NCBI RefSeq assembly: GCF_013167895.1
Contig: NZ_BLWC01000001.1
Location: 3,224,001-3,288,000 of the forward strand
Direction: 5' to 3'
DNA from: Streptomyces fulvorobeus
GTDB lineage: Bacteria > Actinomycetota > Actinomycetes > Streptomycetales > Streptomycetaceae
DNA length: 64,000 nt
A model generated the notes under the pieces. That model was not told the DNA's origin, made no database searches, and saw only the letters and a list, made by a program, of their open reading frames with translations. Shown here in pieces: positions 1-10,025 of this stretch; position 1 is the first letter of the stretch; each line of letters starts with the position of its first letter. Both the position numbers and the translations under genes were made by a program.

Positions 1-1
1 C

Positions 2-511
2 CTGGTCACGCTCTGCCTCTTCACCTTCCACGGAACGGTGTTCGCCGGGCTCAAGACGGTCGGGGACATCCGGGAACGGGCCCGCGGTCTGGCGCTCACG
101 CTCGGACCGGCCACCGCCGTGCTCACGCTGGTCTTCCTGACCTGGACCCAGATCGACAACGGGGACAGCTGGAGTCTGCTGGCCATGATCGTCGCGGCCG
201 GGGCACTGGCCGCCGCCGTCGTCGCCGTCGCGGCCGGACGTGAGGGCTGGTCGTTCGCGTTCTCCGGCCTGACCATCGTGGCCGCCGTCGCCATGCTGTT
301 CCTGACGCTGTTCCCGAACGTCATGCCGTCCTCGCTGGACGACGCCTGGAGCCTCACGGTCACCAACGCCTCGTCCACGCCGTACACCCTGACGATCATG
401 ACCTGGTGCGCCGGTATCGCCACTCCCGTCGTCCTGCTCTACCAGAGCTGGACCTACTGGGTGTTCCGCAAGCGCATCGGTACCCAGCACATCGCCGATG
501 CGCACCACTGA
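2..511 (+). CDS. cydB: Cytochrome bd oxidase subunit II, C-terminal part
   Basis: The reading frame is open from the window edge and codes for the last 169 residues of a hydrophobic protein with several transmembrane segments; it ends in a polar tail. Subunit II partners CydA in the cytochrome bd quinol oxidase of the cytoplasmic membrane, which reduces oxygen to water without pumping protons. The assignment rests on hydrophobic character, the C-terminal segment around FPNVMPSS typical of CydB, and the cydCD gene 30 bases downstream, the standard order. The 5' half and cydA lie outside the window, so regulation (Rex in relatives) cannot be seen. Confidence 0.88.
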   Translation: MVTLCLFTFHGTVFAGLKTVGDIRERARGLALTLGPATAVLTLVFLTWTQIDNGDSWSLLAMIVAAGALAAAVVAVAAGREGWSFAFSGLTIVAAVAMLFLTLFPNVMPSSLDDAWSLTVTNASSTPYTLTIMTWCAGIATPVVLLYQSWTYWVFRKRIGTQHIADAHH

Positions 512-541
512 CCGCACCCGCCGCAGCGCACTCTCCGGGAG

Positions 542-3500
542 ATGTTTCACGTGAAACCGATCGACCCGCGTCTGCTCCGGTACGCCCGGGCCACCCGGCT
601 CTTCCTGGCTGCCGTGGTGGCGCTCGGGCTCGTCGGGGCGGCGCTGGTGGTCGCCCAGGCGATGCTCATCGCCGAAGTGGTGGTCGGCGGATTCGAGGAG
701 GGCCTGTCCCTTCCCGGGCTCCGCACCCCTCTCCTGCTGCTCGCCGCGGTCGCGGTGGGCCGGGCCCTGGTGGCCTGGCTCACCGAGCTGGCCGCGTACC
801 GGGCCGGTGCGGCGGTCAAGTCGGAGCTGCGCGGCAGGCTCATGGAGCGCGCCGCGCAGCTCGGGCCCGACTGGCTGAGCGGCCGGCGCACCGGCTCCCT
901 GGTGGCGCTCGCCACCCGGGGTGTCGACGCGCTCGACGACTACTTCGCGCGCTACCTGCCGCAGCTGGGACTCGCGGTGGTGGTGCCCGTCGCGGTCCTG
1001 GCGAGGATCGTCACGGAGGACTGGGTCTCCGCCGCGATCATCGTGGTCACGCTCCCGCTCATTCCGCTCTTCATGATCCTGATCGGCTGGGCCACGCAGT
1101 CCCGGATGGACCGGCAGTGGCACCTGCTGTCGCGGCTCTCGGGGCACTTCCTCGACGTGGTCGCCGGACTTCCGACCCTGAAGGTCTTCGGACGCGCCAA
1201 GGCGCAGGCGGAATCGATCCGCACCATCACCTCGCAGTACCGGCAGGCCACCGTACGGACCCTACGGATCGCCTTCCTCTCCTCCTTCGCCCTGGAACTC
1301 CTGGCCACCCTCTCGGTGGCGCTGGTCGCCGTGACCATCGGGATGCGGCTCGTCCACGGCGAACTGGACCTCTACACCGGCCTGGTGATCCTCATCCTGG
1401 CGCCGGAGGCGTACCTGCCCATCCGGCAGGTGGGGGCGCAGTACCACGCGGCAGCCGAGGGGCTCTCAGCCGCGGAGGAGATCTTCGCGGTCCTGGAGAC
1501 CGAGCCCAGGGCGGCCGGTACTCAGGCGGTCCCTCCGGCACCGAGGCTGGAGCTCGACGGGGTGACCGTCCGCCACCCGGGCCGGAGCGAACCGTCCCTG
1601 AGTGACGTCTCCCTGGTGGTGGAGCCCGGCGAGACCGTCGCTCTGGTGGGGCCCAGCGGTGTCGGCAAGTCCACGCTCCTGAACGTGGTGCTGGGCTTCT
1701 CCGCGCCCGACCGGGGAGCGTGCGGGTCGGCGGGGCCGATCTGGCCGACCTGTCCCCCGAGCGCTGGCGCGAACGGATCGCCTGGGTGCCGCAGCGTCCG
1801 CACCTCTTCGCGGGGACGGTCGCCGAGAACGTACGGCTGGCCCGCCCGGACGCCGACGACGAAGCCGTGTCGGCGGCGCTGCGGGACGCGGGCGCGTCCG
1901 GCTTCGTCGCGGACCTCCCCGAGGGCGAGCGGACACCGCTCGGTGAGGACGGCGCGGGGCTCTCGGCCGGGCAGCGCCAGCGGCTCGCCCTGGCCCGCGC
2001 GTTCCTCGCGGACCGTCCCCTGCTCCTGCTCGACGAGCCGACCGCGAGCCTGGACGGCGAGACGGAGGCGGGGATCGTGGATGCGGTACGCAGACTGGCG
2101 GCGGGCCGGACCGTACTCCTCGTCGTGCACCGCCCGGCCCTGCTCTCGGTTGCCGACCGTGTGGTGACGCTGAGGCCGCCGGAGGCCGGAAACCGCGCGG
2201 ACGCCGCTCCGGACGCGGAAGACGGGCGCCCGGTGGAAGCGCTCGCCCAAGGCCCCTCCCTCGTGGCCCCCGGCGAGCCGGACGGGGCGGGGGAGGCAGC
2301 GGACCTCAGGGACACCGCCCCGGGGCAGGGGCACGTCCTGGCCCGGGTACGGGAGGCCGCCGGGGCGCAGCGCGGGAAACTGGGCTTGGCCCTGCTGCTG
2401 GGCAGCCTCGCCGTCGGCTCGGCCGTCGGGCTGATGGCCGTCTCGGGATGGCTGATATCCCGGGCCTCCGAACAGCCGCCGGTGCTCTACCTCATGATGG
2501 CCGTCACCGCGACCCGCGCCTTCGGTATCGGACGCGCCGTCTTCCGGTACGCCGAGCGGCTCGTCTCGCACGACGCGGTGCTCAGGATGCTCGCGGAACT
2601 GCGGGTCGCCGTGTACCGGAGGCTGGAGCGCGTCGCCCCGGCCGGTCTGCGGACGACGCGCCGCGGTGACCTGCTGTCGCGCCTCGTGGCCGATGTGGAC
2701 GCGTTGCAGGACTACTGGCTGCGCTGGCTGCTGCCCGTGGGCACCGCGGTCGTCGTCGGCTGCGCGGCGGTCGGCTTCACCGGCCTGCTTCTCCCGGAGG
2801 CGGGTGCCGTACTCGCCGCCGGCCTCCTGGTCGCGGGGGTGGGCGTGCCGCTGGTGAGCGGGGCGTGCGCCCGCCACGTGGAACGCCGACTGGCCCCCGC
2901 GCGTGCCGAACTGGCCACCCGGGTCACCGACCTGCTCACCGGGACGGCCGAACTGACCGTCGCCGGGGCGTTGCCTGCCCGCAGCCGCCAGGTGCGCGAA
3001 GCGGATGGCACCCTCACCCGGATCGCCTCACGCTCCGCGACCGCGACCGCGCTCGGCGGCGGTCTCTCCGCGCTGGTCTGCGGGCTCACGGTGGTCGGAG
3101 CCGCACTCGTCGCCCTCCCCGCGGTACACGACGGACGGCTGGCGGGGGTGACGCTCGCGGTGGTGGTGCTGACCCCGCTGGCGGCGTTCGAGGCGGTGAC
3201 CGGGCTGCCGCTCGCCGTGCAGTACCGCCGACGCGTGAAGCGGAGCGCCGAGCGCGTGTACGAGGTGCTGGACGCCCCGGTGCCGGTGCGGGAGCCCGCC
3301 ACCCCCGCCGCCGCTCCCGGTTCGCCGTTCCCGCTGGACCTGCGAGGGCTGTCCGCCCGGTACGCGGGAGCGTCGAGGAACGCCCTGGAGTCCGTCGATC
3401 TGACACTCGTCGCCGGTCGGCGTGTCGCCGTGGTCGGGCCCTCGGGCTCGGGCAAGTCGACGCTCGCCCAGGTCCTGCTCCGCTTCCTGGACGCGCGGGC

Positions 3501-4065
3501 CGGCACGTACCGGATCGGCGGTGTCGACGCGTGCGAACTGGACGGCGACACCGTCCGCACGTTCGTGGGGCTGTGCGCCCAGGACGCCCATGTCTTCGAC
3601 AGCTCCATCCGGGAGAACCTGCGCCTGGCCCGCACCGGGGCGACCGACGGTGAACTGCGGGACGCGCTCGCACGGGCCCGGCTGCTCGACTGGGCCGACT
3701 CGCTGCCCACCGGGCTCGACACCCTGGTGGGCGAACACGGCGCCCGGCTCTCCGGCGGCCAGCGGCAGCGGCTCGCGCTGGCCCGCGCGCTCCTCGCCGA
3801 CTTCCCCGTACTCGTCCTGGACGAGCCCGCGGAGCACCTCGATCTGGCGACGGCCGACGCGCTCACCGCGGACCTGCTGACGGCGACCCGGGGCCGTACG
3901 ACCGTCCTGATCACGCATCGGCTGGAAGGACTGGACACGGTCGACGAGGTGGTGGTGCTCGACGCGGGCCGCGTGGTGCAACGCGGTGCGTACGCCGACC
4001 TGGCGGGCGTGGACGGTCCCCTGCGGCGGATGCTGGAGCGGGAACGGCGGAGCGTGCCGGCCTGA
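542..4065 (+). CDS. cydCD: Fused CydD-CydC thiol exporter ABC protein, frameshifted as sequenced
   Basis: In streptomycetes CydD and CydC are one polypeptide of about 1170 residues, and this locus has that length. It exports cysteine/glutathione-type thiols and is required for assembly of cytochrome bd. Each half has a six-helix membrane domain and an ABC ATPase: Walker A GPSGVGKST and signature LSAGQRQRL in the first, GPSGSGKST and LSGGQRQRL in the second. The frame opened at 542 runs into foreign sequence after 1716, while the correct continuation (RVGGADLADL) is in another frame. Adding one G to the GGGG run at 1713-1716 restores a continuous protein. I infer a sequencing error or very recent mutation, because both sides are well conserved. 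Confidence 0.85.
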
Positions 4066-4140
4066 AGGGAACGCCCGGACGGGCCCGGTAGCGCTCCAGC
4101 CCGACTTTCCCCAGTAAATGGGAGTAATTAGGCTCGGTGC

Positions 4141-5847
4141 ATGGCAGAGCCGGACCCGAAGGACCCGATCGAAGCCGCGACCCGGGCCACGCGCAGCCTT
4201 AAGGGACTCTCCTCGGAACTCACCGCCCGCGTCCCACAGCTGCTTGAGGCCATGCGCTCGGCCGGCACGGGCCTGGAACCGCACTCCACCCTCGACCGCA
4301 TCTGCGAGACGGCGGCCGAGCTCGCCGGGGCCCGCTACGCCGCGATCGGTGTCGTCGACGACACCGGCGAGGGACTGTCCGACTTCGTCACCCACGGCGT
4401 ACCGGAGGACGTGATCCGGGAGATCGGACACCGGCCCGACGCCCACAGAGCGCTCCTCGGCGCTCTCCTCCACGATCCGGTACCGCTCCGGCTGGCCGAC
4501 CTGACCGCTGATCCGCGGTCCGCCGGATTTCCGGCCGGCCATCCGCGGACGCGTACGTTCCTCGGGGTGCCGATCCGCGTCCAGGGCGAGGTCTTCGGCA
4601 ATCTGTACCTGGCGGAGAAGCACGGCGGGAGCGAGTTCACCGACTACGACCTGCACATGGTGCGCGTGCTGGCCACCGAGGCCGGTATCGCCATCGGCAA
4701 CGCCCGGCTGTACGAGGCGGCGCGCCGGCGCGAGCGGTGGATCGACGGGTCGGTCGCCGTCACCACCGCGCTCCTGTCCGGTGGTGACGCCGACGACGCG
4801 CTGTCGGTCGTCGCGGAACAGGCCCGTCGCCTCGCCGGGTCCGCGGCGGGGATCGTGCTGCTCCCTACGGCGGACGGTGGGCTGGAGGCCGTCGCGGTGT
4901 CCGCCGAGAACCCGTCCGATTCGCTGGGCGTGATCATTCCGCCGGAGAGCCCCGTCGTGGCGACGCTCCTCGACGGGCAGGCCGTCTTCATGGACGACTC
5001 GGCCTCGGACGGCCGCATGGTCACCAGGCTGGCCGGCCAGTTCGGCCCGTGCATGCTGCTGCCCCTGCACAGCGGCGGCCGGGTGCTCGGCGCACTGGCC
5101 ACCCCGCGCAGCCGGGGCGCGCGCCCGTTCACGGAGGCGGAGCGGACCCTCGCCACCCAGTTCGCCTCGCAGGCCGCACTCGCGCTGATGATGGCCGAGG
5201 CGCAGCGCGACCGCGAACGGCTCGCGGTGTACGAGGACCGGGACCGGATCGCCCGTGACCTCCACGACCTCGTCATCCAACGGCTCTTCGCCACCGGGAT
5301 GCTGTTGGAGAGCGCCCAGCGGGGATCGGTGGTGCCCGAGGTGCGGAACGGGGTCGGACGCGCCGTCAACGAGCTGGACGTGACGATCCAGGAGATCCGG
5401 ACGGCCGTCTTCGCGTTGCAGCAGGAACCCGCCGAGGCACCTTCGGGGCTGCGCACACGTGTCCTGCGGGAGATCAACATGGCGGCGGTGCCGCTGGGCT
5501 TCACACCGTCGCACCACTTCGTCGGACCGGTCGACTCGCTCGTGGGTGAACTGGCCGGGAAGAACCTCATCGCGGCGCTGCGCGAGGCGTTGTCCAACGC
5601 GTTCCGGCACGCCGGTGCCTCGCTGATCGACGTGGTCGTCGACGCGACCGTCACCCTTCCTGACGGGCGCGACGGGGTACGCCTCTCGGTCGCCGACGAC
5701 GGTGTGGGCATCCCGGAGGGCGGCCGCCGCAGTGGTCTGCGCAACCTGGCCCGCCGGGCGGAGTCGCTGGGCGGTGCGAGCCGGTTCGGTCCCGGGATCG
5801 GTGAGGACGGGGGCGGTGCGACGGTGGTGTGGGAGGCGCCGCTCTGA
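4141..5847 (+). CDS. Two-component sensor histidine kinase with two GAF domains
   Basis: The protein is 568 residues. Two GAF domains (about residues 55-195 and 210-355) precede a dimerisation/phosphoacceptor helix of HisKA_3 type with motif RDLHDLVIQRLF; His375 is the likely phosphorylated residue. A HATPase domain follows, with an N-box around REALSNAFRHAG and a G-box VADDGVGIPEG. The architecture matches the DevS/DosS family, which sense redox or gases when haem is bound. There are no membrane segments, so it is cytoplasmic. It follows the cytochrome bd genes, which makes a respiratory or redox signal plausible, but no response regulator is adjacent. I cannot tell from sequence whether haem is bound. 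Confidence 0.9.
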   Translation: MAEPDPKDPIEAATRATRSLKGLSSELTARVPQLLEAMRSAGTGLEPHSTLDRICETAAELAGARYAAIGVVDDTGEGLSDFVTHGVPEDVIREIGHRPDAHRALLGALLHDPVPLRLADLTADPRSAGFPAGHPRTRTFLGVPIRVQGEVFGNLYLAEKHGGSEFTDYDLHMVRVLATEAGIAIGNARLYEAARRRERWIDGSVAVTTALLSGGDADDALSVVAEQARRLAGSAAGIVLLPTADGGLEAVAVSAENPSDSLGVIIPPESPVVATLLDGQAVFMDDSASDGRMVTRLAGQFGPCMLLPLHSGGRVLGALATPRSRGARPFTEAERTLATQFASQAALALMMAEAQRDRERLAVYEDRDRIARDLHDLVIQRLFATGMLLESAQRGSVVPEVRNGVGRAVNELDVTIQEIRTAVFALQQEPAEAPSGLRTRVLREINMAAVPLGFTPSHHFVGPVDSLVGELAGKNLIAALREALSNAFRHAGASLIDVVVDATVTLPDGRDGVRLSVADDGVGIPEGGRRSGLRNLARRAESLGGASRFGPGIGEDGGGATVVWEAPL

Positions 5848-5911
5848 GGGCCGCGCCCCGGAGCCGGCGCGGCGGCCGGGCCTGCGGGGCGGTGGCAGGC
5901 GGTGGGCCGGG

Positions 5912-6766
5912 TCAGCCGGCGGCGAGAATCCGTTCGACGACCACGGCCACGCCGTCCTCGTTGTTGGTGACGGTCACGCCGGAAGCGGCGGCCACGGCAT
6001 CGGGGTGGGCGTTGCCCATCGCGTACGAGGCACCTGCCCAGCCGAGCATCTCCACGTCGTTGGGCATGTCGCCGAAGGCGACCACCTCGGCGGGATCGAT
6101 GCCCCGTTCCGCACAGCACAGCGCGAGGGTGCTGGCCTTGGAGACTCCCGGCCCACTGACCTCGAGGAGCGCTGTGGGGCTCGACCGGGTGAAGGAGGCG
6201 AGGTCACCCGCGGTGGACCGGGCCAGGGCGAGGAACTCGTCCGGGGCCAGCTCGGCGTGGTGGGCCAGCAGCTTCAGCACCGGGGCGCCGGAGCCGGAGG
6301 AGTCGGCCTGGAGCAGCTTCTCGGCGACGGCGACCGTGGCGCCCGGGTCCAGGTGGAACGGCGGATAAGCCGGTTCGTAGTGGATGCCGGTGGTGAACTC
6401 GACCGCGAACGAGGTGCCCGGGGCGACCTCGCGGAGCGCGCGGATCGCCGCGAGGGCGGCTTCCCGTTCCAGCGGCCTGACCAGGAGCGGCCTGCCGTCG
6501 TCGCGCAGGTCGACCACTGCGGCGCCGTTCGCGCAGATCGCCATGCCGTGGCCCTGGACGTGGTCGCTGACGACGCCCATCCACCGGGCGGGACGTCCGG
6601 TGACGAAGAAGACCTCGATCCCGGCCTCCTCGGCCGCCGCGAGGGCCGCGACCGTGCGGTCCGACAGGGTCTTGTCGTCGCGCAGCAGGGTGCCGTCGAG
6701 GTCGGTGGCGATCAGCCGGGTCACGGCGGGCAGCGGCGCATCGGTAACTGAGGTCACAGGGAGCAT
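5912..6766 (-). CDS. HAD-superfamily (Cof-type) phosphatase
   Basis: The start codes for [12 protein letters not shown], the HAD motif I with nucleophile and acid/base aspartates; VTGRP (motif II region) and [11 protein letters not shown] (motif IV) follow. A large cap domain between motifs II and III marks the Cof/YbiV subfamily, which dephosphorylates sugar phosphates and cofactors; the substrate cannot be named. I chose the ATG at 6766 (284 aa). A GTG three codons later has better spacing from the upstream GGAG and is equally possible. It converges with the sensor kinase gene. A second gene of the same family lies at 15979-16794. Confidence 0.88.
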   Translation of the reverse strand: MLPVTSVTDAPLPAVTRLIATDLDGTLLRDDKTLSDRTVAALAAAEEAGIEVFFVTGRPARWMGVVSDHVQGHGMAICANGAAVVDLRDDGRPLLVRPLEREAALAAIRALREVAPGTSFAVEFTTGIHYEPAYPPFHLDPGATVAVAEKLLQADSSGSGAPVLKLLAHHAELAPDEFLALARSTAGDLASFTRSSPTALLEVSGPGVSKASTLALCCAERGIDPAEVVAFGDMPNDVEMLGWAGASYAMGNAHPDAVAAASGVTVTNNEDGVAVVVERILAAG

Positions 6767-6904
6767 TCTCCCGTATGGGAGTGCACGGGCGTGCGCAGGG
6801 GCGCACATCTGAGAGTCCATCGCTCTGAACAGCAGAACATGCCGGAGGCAGGTGCCCAAGGACGGCATGTACCCAAGGACCAGGGAGGGCGGGAAGGGGA
6901 GGGG

Positions 6905-7801
6905 TCAGCCGAGCTGGGCCAGTCCCTCGGTGGCGATCCGCTCGAAAACCTTCTCGTCGGCGGCGAAGACCGATTCGGGCACCGGCCAGTGGAGCACGAT
7001 CTCGGTGAATCCCAGCGCGAAGTGTGTTCCCGCGAAGTCGACGAACGCGTCGAAGGAGTCGAGCGGCCGGTCCGGGGTGAACCCGGTGAGAAGGATCTTG
7101 TCCAGCCCGGCGGTGTCCCGGCCGACCGCGGCGCCCGCCGCGGCCAGAGCGTCGAGTTGTCGTCGCAGGGCGGCCACGGACTGCACGGGCGTCCCCGTCC
7201 CGAACAGTTTCGGATCGCCGGTGGTCACCCATCCCTGGCCGTACCGCGCGGCGAGCTTCTGCCCGCGCGGGCCGGTGGCGGCGACCGCGAAGGGGAGGCG
7301 GGGGCGCTGAACGCAGCCGGGGATGTTCCGGGCCTCGTTGGCCGCGTAGAACTCGCCCTCGTACGTGACCGAGGGCTCACGCAGCAGCTGGTCGAGGAGG
7401 GGTACGAACTCGTCGAGGTGGTCGGCACGCTCGCGCGGGGTCCATGGTGGCTCGCCGGTCCGGCGCAGTGTCGTCGCGTCGAAGCCGTTGCCTCCGGCGC
7501 CGATGCCCAGGGTGATGCGTCCGCCGGAGACGTCGTCGAGCGTGATGAGGTCCTTGGCGAGGGTGACCGGGTGCCGGAAGTTGGGTGACGTGATGAGGGT
7601 GCCCAGGCGCATCCGCTCGGTGGCGGCGGCCGCGGCGGTCAGCGTCGGGATCGCGCCGAACCAGGGTCCGTCGCGGAATATCCGCCAGGCCAGATGGTCG
7701 TAGGTGTAGGCGGCGTGGAAGCCGAGGTCCTCGGCCCGCTGCCAGACCTTCCGGCCTTCGTTCCAGCGGTGGATGGGCAGGATCAGGGTGCTGACGTGCA
7801 T
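6905..7801 (-). CDS. LLM-class F420-dependent oxidoreductase
   Basis: The protein of 298 residues has the luciferase-like TIM-barrel pattern: an N-terminal strand with [12 protein letters not shown], a segment [10 protein letters not shown], and [11 protein letters not shown] in the middle. The family uses reduced F420 (or FMN) to transfer hydride to varied substrates. F420 is the common cofactor in actinomycetes, but the sequence alone does not prove the cofactor. The start is the ATG at 7801, directly before the conserved first strand; upstream in-frame sequence is arginine- and proline-rich and not family-like. It appears to be a single-gene unit. Confidence 0.85.
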   Translation of the reverse strand: MHVSTLILPIHRWNEGRKVWQRAEDLGFHAAYTYDHLAWRIFRDGPWFGAIPTLTAAAAATERMRLGTLITSPNFRHPVTLAKDLITLDDVSGGRITLGIGAGGNGFDATTLRRTGEPPWTPRERADHLDEFVPLLDQLLREPSVTYEGEFYAANEARNIPGCVQRPRLPFAVAATGPRGQKLAARYGQGWVTTGDPKLFGTGTPVQSVAALRRQLDALAAAGAAVGRDTAGLDKILLTGFTPDRPLDSFDAFVDFAGTHFALGFTEIVLHWPVPESVFAADEKVFERIATEGLAQLG

Positions 7802-7998
7802 GCGGGTGACGATACGGCCGGGCCGTGCGGACGCCCGGCAGGGCGCGGCGCGGCGTGGTCCGGGGAGTGGGGCGGCGGGACGGGCCGTGGGGGTTGCCGC
7901 CTCGAATCCGCGGAGTGACGCTGGATGTGGACGCGGCCGGTTCCCTTCCCGCGCGTGGACGCACGGCACCGGGCGCGTCACCGGAAGGATGAGACGCC

Positions 7999-8289
7999 AT
8001 GAGGATGCTGCTGACCGCTCGGATGAACACCGAGCACACGAACCGTGCCCTCGCCGACGGATCGCTGCCGAAGCTGATCGCGGACATCGTGGAGGATCTC
8101 AAGCCCGAGGCGGCCTACTTCACGCCGATGGAAGGTGACCGCACCTGCATGTTCGTCTTCGACATGGCCGAGTCAGCCCAGCTGCCCCCGATCTCCGAGC
8201 CGTTCTTCCTCGCCGGGGCCAGGGTCAGCGTCACGCCCGTCATGAACCTCGACGATCTCCGCACGGGCCTGGGGAACCTGAAGCGGTAG
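7999..8289 (+). CDS. Small conserved protein of unknown function
   Basis: This 96-residue protein has a good ribosome site (AAGGA) eight bases before its ATG and strong coding bias. It has no signal peptide or membrane segment. The alternating strand and helix pattern, with MLLTARMNTEHTNRAL at the start and FVFDMAESAQLPPI in the middle, suggests a small ferredoxin-like alpha/beta fold of the DUF3303 or dimeric alpha-beta barrel kind. That is a structural guess, and no function should be inferred. It converges with kptA. Confidence 0.7.
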   Translation: MRMLLTARMNTEHTNRALADGSLPKLIADIVEDLKPEAAYFTPMEGDRTCMFVFDMAESAQLPPISEPFFLAGARVSVTPVMNLDDLRTGLGNLKR

Positions 8290-8314
8290 CCCGGCACCGG
8301 GCCGGAACACCCGG

Positions 8315-8857
8315 TCATCCGCGCAGGCGCAGGAACGTCGGCGGTACGGCGTCGGTCAGCCAGACTCCGTTGGCGCTGACGTGAAAGACGTGGCCCGCCC
8401 GGTGCATCGCCCCCGCGTCGACCGAGAGGACGACGGGACGGCCGCGGCGGGCGCCCACGCGGGTCGCGGTCTCGCGGTCGGCCGAGAGGTGGACGTGGTG
8501 CCGGTCCATGGAGCGCAGTCCTTCGGCCCGGATCGCCTCCAGGGCCGGCGCCACGGTGCCGTGGTAGAGGTACGCCGGCGGCTCAGCGGCAGGCAGTCCC
8601 AGCTCTACGGCGACGGTATGGCCCTGCTGTGCCCGGATGCGGTCACCGTCCACGACGAAGCGCCGCTTGTCGTTGGTCGCGACCACGTGGTCCAGTTCGG
8701 CGCGGGTCAGGGCGCGTCCATGGTCGTCAGCCGCTCGAAGGAGCTCGTCGATCCGGACCCAGCCCTGGGCATCGAGCGTGATTCCGATGCGTTCCGGCTG
8801 GTGCCTGAGATGGCGCGAAAGAAACTTGGACACCGTGACGGTGCGTTCCTCATCCAT
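8315..8857 (-). CDS. kptA: RNA 2'-phosphotransferase, Tpt1/KptA family
   Basis: The 180-residue protein has the full Tpt1/KptA layout. SKFLSRHLRHQP near the N-terminus carries the conserved Arg and His, YLYHGT the core His, and HLSADRETATRVGARRG the later Arg pair. The N-terminal winged-helix part is recognisable from GWVRIDELL. Family enzymes move an internal RNA 2'-phosphate to NAD, giving ADP-ribose 1''-2''-cyclic phosphate. In eukaryotes this finishes tRNA splicing; bacteria lack that pathway, so the substrate in Streptomyces is unknown (RNA repair or nucleic-acid ADP-ribosylation have been proposed). A short inverted repeat GTAGT-acg-ACTAC lies just upstream, at 8874-8886. Confidence 0.9.
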   Translation of the reverse strand: MDEERTVTVSKFLSRHLRHQPERIGITLDAQGWVRIDELLRAADDHGRALTRAELDHVVATNDKRRFVVDGDRIRAQQGHTVAVELGLPAAEPPAYLYHGTVAPALEAIRAEGLRSMDRHHVHLSADRETATRVGARRGRPVVLSVDAGAMHRAGHVFHVSANGVWLTDAVPPTFLRLRG

Positions 8858-8946
8858 TCGGACAGGATGCTTGTAGTACGACTACTGTGCAGCCGGATTT
8901 CTCCGAGTGAGGCGGGCGCTCGGGTTTGATCCACAGCCAACTGTGG

Positions 8947-8980
8947 TTATCCACAGGGAATTTGGGAGTTCTGTGGATAA
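8947..8980. promoter_or_regulatory. Two DnaA-box-like sites in inverted orientation
   Basis: TTATCCACA at 8947-8955 and its reverse complement TGTGGATAA at 8972-8980 lie in the short gap between kptA and the MerR gene. Both match the general bacterial DnaA box (the Streptomyces consensus is TTGTCCACA). Binding is not shown. Confidence 0.5.
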
Positions 8981-9005
8981 GGACCTTACTAAACGCCCCA
9001 GTTGC

Positions 9006-10025
9006 TCAACTTAAGTCCTCTATAGGGGATATGTTGGCGAGTGCGTCCAGTGTCCTTGCCTGCAGCTCTCGTTGGGTGGCAGCGGCGACGAAGGCTTCCA
9101 CCCGGTCCGCGCCAACCAGCTGCTGGACGGCGCGCACTGTGTCCACCGGGAGCAGTACCGGCCGTGAGGTGTCGCTGTCGGTGAGCGGCTCCTCGGGTAC
9201 CAGGTGGTGGCGCAGGTGCCGGGTGGCGAACACGCGCATGGCGCGGGCCAGTTCGGCGTCCACCGTCTGCTGGGCGAGGGGCCGGAGCCGCCGTACCATC
9301 GAGGCCGCTTCCGCCGCGTCCGCGTCCGTCGGCGGGCGGTGGCCGAGATAGCGGGCGAAGACGTGCTCGGTGGTGAACTCCAGGAAGCGCGAGGCGATGT
9401 GCTCGACCTGGCCGCGAAGTTCCCGCAGGTGGGCGGAGATCGCCGGGAGGGGGACCCCGGACGCGTACAACTCCGCCGCGACCGCCAGCTCTTGCGGGCT
9501 GGGGACCAGGAACTCGTCCTCCGTGCCCGGGACCCGTTCGAGCACGCCGAGAGCGACCGCCTCCTCGACGGCGGCTTCGTCGGGGGACATACCGAACCGC
9601 AGGTCGAGCTCGGCGCGGGTGATCCGGCCGGCCTCCTCGTCGGTCCAGGGGCCGTGCACCTCGGCGACCATACCGAGCACACCACCCAGACCGCGGCCCG
9701 CGTCCCATGCCTCCAGCAACTCCTTGATGCTGGCCAGGGTGTAGCCGCGGTCCAGTAGGCCGGCGATCTGCCGCAGCCGGGCCAGGTGCGTGTGCCGGTA
9801 GACGTTGGCCCGGCCGCGCCGCTCAGGCGTGGGCAGCAGCCCGCGGTCCTGATAGGCGCGGATGGTGCGGACCGTGGCACCACTGGCGTGGGCCAGGTCC
9901 TCGATCCGGTACTCGGCGTCCCGCACGCTTTCCGCGGCCGCCGGACCGCCGGCGCCCCCGCTGACTCCGTCACCCTCGCCACCGCCTCCCCCGCCGGCCA
10001 CAGCACCGGCCACAGCGCCGGTCAC
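9006..10025 (-). CDS. MerR-family transcriptional regulator
   Basis: The winged helix-turn-helix of MerR type begins near residue 35 (YRIEDLAHASGATVRTIRAY), followed by the second wing GRANVYRHTHLARL. The rest is a long helical effector region without the cysteine pattern of metal sensors. The GTG start at 10025 overlaps the stop of the hydrolase-SDR gene in a GTGA sequence, so the two are translationally coupled and the regulator may control that enzyme. Between start and HTH lies an alanine/glycine-rich low-complexity stretch, so a later start is possible. The protein is 339 residues. Confidence 0.85.
   Translation of the reverse strand: MTGAVAGAVAGGGGGGEGDGVSGGAGGPAAAESVRDAEYRIEDLAHASGATVRTIRAYQDRGLLPTPERRGRANVYRHTHLARLRQIAGLLDRGYTLASIKELLEAWDAGRGLGGVLGMVAEVHGPWTDEEAGRITRAELDLRFGMSPDEAAVEEAVALGVLERVPGTEDEFLVPSPQELAVAAELYASGVPLPAISAHLRELRGQVEHIASRFLEFTTEHVFARYLGHRPPTDADAAEAASMVRRLRPLAQQTVDAELARAMRVFATRHLRHHLVPEEPLTDSDTSRPVLLPVDTVRAVQQLVGADRVEAFVAAATQRELQARTLDALANISPIEDLS

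Noticed and set aside
3028-5610. 860-codon minus-strand open frame opposite cydCD and the sensor kinase
   Set aside because: The plus strand has well-known ABC and kinase motifs throughout; the minus frame is their antisense.
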